The notes under the pieces were generated by a model. The model searched no databases. It was not told where the DNA came from and was given only the letters and a program-made list of their open reading frames with translations. From Sepioteuthis lessoniana (taxonomy: Eukaryota > Mollusca > Cephalopoda > Myopsida > Loliginidae), in assembly GCA_963585895.1 (NCBI GenBank), contig OY757916.1, forward strand, positions 17,782,629-17,846,628: DNA of 64,000 bases, written 5' to 3'. Made by a program: the position numbers and the translations under genes. Below, in pieces: positions 60,631 to 64,000 of this stretch (position 1 is the stretch's first letter; every line of letters begins with the position of its first letter).

Positions 60631-61086
60631 AGTCGGTCGACCGTAGTCAAGGGCGACCAGAGGGCTCCCTTTTCATTAACTACAACACCGAGGTGTAGGG
60701 CAGAGCGCTACTCCTTTCTCTGGATTGCTTCACTTTACCCTTAATATATACCTTATAATGCTGAGTGTTAAGCAAGAAGTTATCAAGTACCATTTTTTGA
60801 GTCTTTGGTATGACTTGATCTGGTATTGAACTCCCAATGTGGTTTAATGAGTAGAGTGTTCGCTAATGGTTCGGGAGGCCGGGTATCAATCCAAGGTCGA
60901 GTCATACCAAAGACTCAAAAATGGTGCTTGATGCCTCTTTTCTTAACACTCAGCATTATAAGATAAGGATCAAGGGTAAAGTGGAGCAATCCAGGGAATG
61001 GAGTAGCACCCCCTCAACCTCGGTGTAGTAGCTAATGAAAAGGGAGCCTTCAGGTCACTCTCGACTAAGGTCACCAAATTAACTTC
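60631..61086. mobile_element. Head-to-head dimer of SINE family S3 with 13 bp target-site duplication
   Basis: 60,631-60,835 is S3 on the minus strand, starting at its B box; 60,838-61,086 is S3 on the plus strand with a full tRNA-like head. The two 5' ends meet near 60,836. ATTCTTATATTGT occurs immediately outside both ends (60,618-60,630 and 61,087-61,099). The duplication brackets the pair, so both arms look to have entered as one insertion. Confidence 0.88.
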
Positions 61087-61104
61087 ATTCTTATATTGTG
61101 CAAA

Positions 61105-61250
61105 TAGAATATTCGTACTATAGTCTTCATCTTTATTGTGATACTCACAACGTTTCGGTCGCTACACCCTTTGGCCTTCGTCAGGTATATTTTGTCGAAA
61201 CGTTTCATAACAATGAAGATGAAGATGAAGACAGTAGTTCGAATATTCTA
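61105..61250. repeat. Inverted repeat of a ribozyme-bearing repeat end
   Basis: Left arm 61,105-61,158 (TAGAATATTCG to CAACGTTTCGG) and right arm 61,197-61,250 (CGAAACGTTTC to CGAATATTCTA) are complementary with a few differences, including an extra GATGAA in the right arm. The spacer holds the minus-strand CTGACGA box (61,178-61,184) that precedes GACCGAAACG. Confidence 0.8.
61149..61186 (-). ncRNA. Hammerhead-like motif
   Basis: Minus strand: CTGACGA, then AGGCCAAAGGGTGTAGC, then GACCGAAACG. The core boxes CTGANGA and GAAA of hammerhead ribozymes are both present. The stem between them is imperfect and has an extra A beside the core. Confidence 0.4.
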
Positions 61251-61261
61251 AGGGATTAAAA

Positions 61262-62075
61262 TCAGGTAAGATAAATAATTCTAAACTTAACCCTTGAACC
61301 AAGTCACAGTTAACGGAATTAGAACTGTCTACCCCAGTGGATTAAATAAAGGATTCAATTCGAAGTTTTCTATAGGCTCTCGAATTGGACATAATACACG
61401 AGAAGAAGGCTGAAGAGCATATTAGCCGAAACGTTGTGTGTATAACAATCGAGACAAAGACAATAGTTCGAATATTCTAAGTGATAGTAATTATCAGGCT
61501 TCAGTTCAGAAATTTAAGCAAATATTATCGTCTGATGATTTCAACGTCGCTGATCACAATACGCTTTCATTCCGTTCTTGATCCAGCCATTCATCCCCGT
61601 CGCCATATCATACCGAATCGTTGGACATTTTCATTTTCTCATCATCCTGGAGGTCTTCTGACTGGTCGTTTCTGGTTTCTCGGATACCACCCGACAACTA
61701 CACGAGTACAACTATTTAACACTAAGGGTTTTCGGACTATTGCTTGGTTCCCTAAGCTTCTAAGGAGACAATCATCTGAAGGTTACAGGTTCAATTCTGA
61801 CTGCAGGCGAGTAACAATACAGGAATACTTAAAACTTGTACCCGGTTATGGTTAACGGAATCAGAACGGGCGATTCCCTTGGATTCAATAATGGCCGTAG
61901 TTCGAAGTTCCGTGAAGGTTCCCGAGTTCGAAAAACACCTGAAGAAGGCCAGAGGACATATCGGCCGAAACGTTGTGAATATAACAATAAAGATGAAGAC
62001 AATAGTCTGAAAACCCTGAATGATAAAAATCATCAAGCTTCGTCTCAGAAATTTAGACAACGAGTACAACTATTG
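61262..62075 (+). repeat. Direct repeats of a Penelope/retrozyme-like terminal unit
   Basis: Two diverged copies of one unit. The first, about 61,300-61,530, has AGTTAACGGAATTAGAAC, TTCAATTCGAAGTTTTC, GAGAAGAAGGC and AGCCGAAACGTTGTG, then AGACAATAGTTCGAATATTC. The second, about 61,830-62,075, has GGTTAACGGAATCAGAAC, GTAGTTCGAAGTTCCG, CTGAAGAAGGCC and GGCCGAAACGTTGTG, then AAGACAATAGTCTG. They lie about 530 bp apart and both run into CAGAAATTTA. About 300 bp between them are unassigned. Repeated ends with a ribozyme motif recall the terminal repeats of Penelope-like elements and retrozymes. Confidence 0.65.
61935..61980 (+). ncRNA. Hammerhead-like motif, best stem II
   Basis: CTGAAGA (61,939-61,945), then AGGCC, a 12-base loop, GGCC and GAAA (61,967-61,970). 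GGCC can pair with GGCC to form stem II. One extra A lies between the CTGANGA box and the stem. CGTTGTG and ATAACAAT downstream may form stem III. Cleavage site not identified with confidence. Confidence 0.45.
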
Positions 62076-62284
62076 TCTGTGAATCCTGTCACGTGGTTTT
62101 CAGTCCAGCTGAAGTTCCGCTCTCATAACCTCATGATCATGCCAGTCACTTCACTCTGATTCTGAATTACTTCGCTTAGGAAGTTTTCACGCAACGATAT
62201 TCTTGGCATGGATCTTTCCAGAGCCCTATGTGCTGTAACCAATTGCTTTTCTTGATAAATGCCTTTCACCCAGACGTGCGGTGG

Positions 62285-62405
62285 GTTTAAAATACGTAAA
62301 CTGTGTCCGCTGCACCCACTGTTCTGGGTATGATATTGAACTGCACTGCCATGACTCCCAGACCCACCCTGTGGTTGTACCTTTTAGGGTGCTATCTGTC
62401 GGTAA
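62285..62405 (+). mobile_element. Partial copy of the composite element's 220 bp domain
   Basis: CACTGCCATGACTCCCAGAC, CCACCCTGTGGTTGTACC and GTGCTATCTGTCGGTAA match the end of the domain at 47,440-47,521. Confidence 0.65.
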
Positions 62406-62461
62406 GATATGTTTGAAAATTATTCATGATATATAAGAAAACTTGATTTCATATTTTTGTC

Positions 62462-62608
62462 TCTTAGAAAAGGTATTGAACCCTCTTATCTCCCTGGCTA
62501 TGGGTAAAACAGTGTCAATTCTTTTCTTTTACAAGGTAGCGATGACATTAAATTACCCACGAACTTTGATATGCCGTTAAAACAAAGAACCCAAACCAAA
62601 CCAAACCA
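62462..62608 (+). mobile_element. SINE family S2, 5'-truncated
   Basis: It starts within the core (TTAGAAAAGGTATTGAACCC, CTCCCTGGCTATGGGTAAAA) and keeps the full tail (GACATTAAATTACCC, TTTGATATGCCGTTAAAAC, AACCAAACCAAACC). The tRNA-like head is missing. Confidence 0.8.
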
Positions 62609-62619
62609 TATAAAGGTAA

Positions 62620-62861
62620 GTAATTTTCCAGAAGAATAATCACCTGAAGCTCTAATTGTTTACAAAGAATTATTATTCTTAGACACTTGAAACCTTATAA
62701 CTATGTGTAAACAAATGATTATTAATACTTAATAGAGATAATACTTACTTGAAACCATAAATTGTGAATAAATTATTAGTATTATATAGGAATACTTAAA
62801 ACTATATGCGTGTAAAGATATGATTATCATTAAATAGAAATAGTTACTTGAAAACGTAAAA
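62620..62861. repeat. Diverged copies of the 100 bp repeat
   Basis: ACTTGAAACC, ATTATTAGTATT-like, TAGGAATACTTAAAACTAT, GTGTAAAGATATGATTATC and TTAAATAGAAATAG words follow the order of the 100 bp unit at 63,513-64,000, with more changes. Confidence 0.75.
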
Positions 62862-62915
62862 GTTTGGGTTTTATGGCATATCAACCTTTGTAGGTTATTT
62901 AAAGCCAAATCCATT
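62862..62915 (-). mobile_element. S2 SINE tail only
   Basis: The complement of GTTGATATGCCATAAAACCC plus TGGCTTTAAATAACC. It interrupts the diverged 100 bp repeats. Confidence 0.8.
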
Positions 62916-62924
62916 TTAATGAAA

Positions 62925-63512
62925 ATATTTCTATTTCAAGCTATTCAGTTTAGGATAAGTACATAGCTTAAGTGTAAGTACAATTTAATTGTGAAAAATA
63001 TTTCTATTTCAAGCTATTCAGTTTATTCAAGCAGTTCTAATCCAGCTAATTTAGTTTAGTACGAGAACAAATTTTCTTTACACACAGTTAAATGTCAAAA
63101 TAGTTCTATATTAAACAAATCAGTTTCGTGTCGAGTTTCAATGTCAAAAAATAGTGCCATTTCAAATAATTCAGTTTAGTATAAGCACGCAGTTTAAATG
63201 TAAGTACAGTTTAATTGTGAAAAACATTTCTATTTCAAGCTATTCAGTTTAGACAAACAATTCAGTTAAGCATAAGTATGCCTTTAATTCTATTTAACCC
63301 ATAGATAGGACCCTATCAGATGCTACCACGCCGGTCCAAAGTGGACCTGGGGGCAATGGCAATGAACGGGTGCCCCGCATTTCCCAAAGCCACAGATTCA
63401 CTGGAACCTCACCATCAGACTGTTTACTGTCATATCTAAGACACTCATGGTGGAGTCTTACTCCTCTGCAGAAGTGCAGTCGGTGTATTCTACAGCCCCA
63501 GCCAACCGGGGA
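62925..63512 (-). mobile_element. Composite element, longest copy
   Basis: On the minus strand the order is: 220 bp domain (63,512 to 63,291; GGCTGGGGCTGTAGAATAC to CTATCTATGGGTTAAATAG), then the A/T-rich part with CATACTTATGCTTAACTG, CTGAATAGCTTGAAATAG, TTTTTCACAATTAAACTG and repeats of these words down to about 62,925. It matches 47,300-47,800 in order and orientation. It is embedded in 100 bp repeats on both sides, so it may have inserted into that array. Confidence 0.78.
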
Positions 63513-64000
63513 AGTAATAGAGAGGAATACTTGAAACACAATAATTGTGTGCAACGAAATGTTTATCATTAAATTGACATGATAAATTGAAACCATAAAA
63601 TTGTATATAAATTATAAGTAATAGATAGGAATACTTGAAACTCTTTGTGTGCAAAGAAATGATTATTATTAAATAGAAATAATTAATTGAAACCATAAAA
63701 TTGTATATAAATTATTAGTAATCGATAGGAATACTTGAAACTATTTGTGTGCAAAGAAATGATTATAATTAAATAGAAATAATAACTTGAAACCATAAAA
63801 TTGTATATAAATTATAAGTATTAGATAGGAATACTTGAAACTATTTGTGTGCAAAGAAATGATTATAATTAAATAGAAATAATAACTTGAAACCATAAAA
63901 TTGTATATAAATTATAAGTATTAGATAGGAATACTTGAAACTATTTGTGTGCAAAGAAATGATTATAATTAAATAGAAATAATAACTTGAAACCATAAAA
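63513..64000. repeat. 100 bp tandem array, running off the right edge
   Basis: TTGTATATAAATTAT at 63,601, 63,701, 63,801 and 63,901 gives a period of exactly 100 bp. Each unit also has ATAGGAATACTTGAAACTA, TTTGTGTGCAAAGAAATG and AAATAGAAATAA. The last units are nearly identical, and earlier ones carry more differences. Confidence 0.96.

Overview
This window looks like repeat-dominated, non-coding DNA from an animal nuclear genome. I see no intact host gene, no rRNA gene and no convincing functional tRNA. tRNA-derived SINEs, a non-LTR retrotransposon, Penelope-like reverse transcriptase and GIY-YIG fragments, a mariner remnant and dense (AT)n, (TG)n and (GA)n microsatellites all point to a metazoan. 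Two abundant SINE families share one central core joined to different tails. That architecture, with the microsatellite load, would suit a mollusc such as a cephalopod, but this assignment is an inference with low confidence.

Positions 1 to about 41,040 are one satellite array that runs off the left edge. The monomer is about 128 bp, with 124 and 120 bp length variants, and it is itself made of five diverged 25-26 bp subunits. Monomers are organised into much longer near-identical units: a 5,349 bp unit (complete at 8,098-13,446), a 2,628 bp tandem duplication (1,180-6,435), and a looser 2.4-2.5 kb periodicity at 32-40 kb. A 209 bp tRNA-derived SINE with a 17 bp target-site duplication sits in the 5.35 kb unit and was copied with it. 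The right edge (40,380-41,040) decays into single 26 bp repeats, apparently the ancestral form.

A second satellite at 41.7-44.3 kb has a 99 bp monomer. It is interrupted by a 445 bp, 5'-truncated LINE 3' end carrying a readable 142-residue reverse-transcriptase C-terminal fragment.

From 44.3 to 64 kb is a mosaic of transposable-element remains. It holds SINE family S1 (8 copies or parts), S2 (6 bodies plus loose tails) and S3 (4 copies); a composite element of a 200-220 bp domain plus an A/T-rich part; mariner, Penelope-like and LINE remnants; hammerhead-ribozyme-like motifs near 52.8 and 61-62 kb; and microsatellites between 52.9 and 57 kb. Several insertions keep target-site duplications, including one SINE nested in another and one head-to-head SINE dimer. 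The window ends in a third tandem array (100 bp period) that runs off the right edge.

The most unusual content is the nested evolution of the large satellite and the ribozyme-like motifs associated with it and with the Penelope-like sequences. Nothing here supports a gene system in the operon or defence sense.
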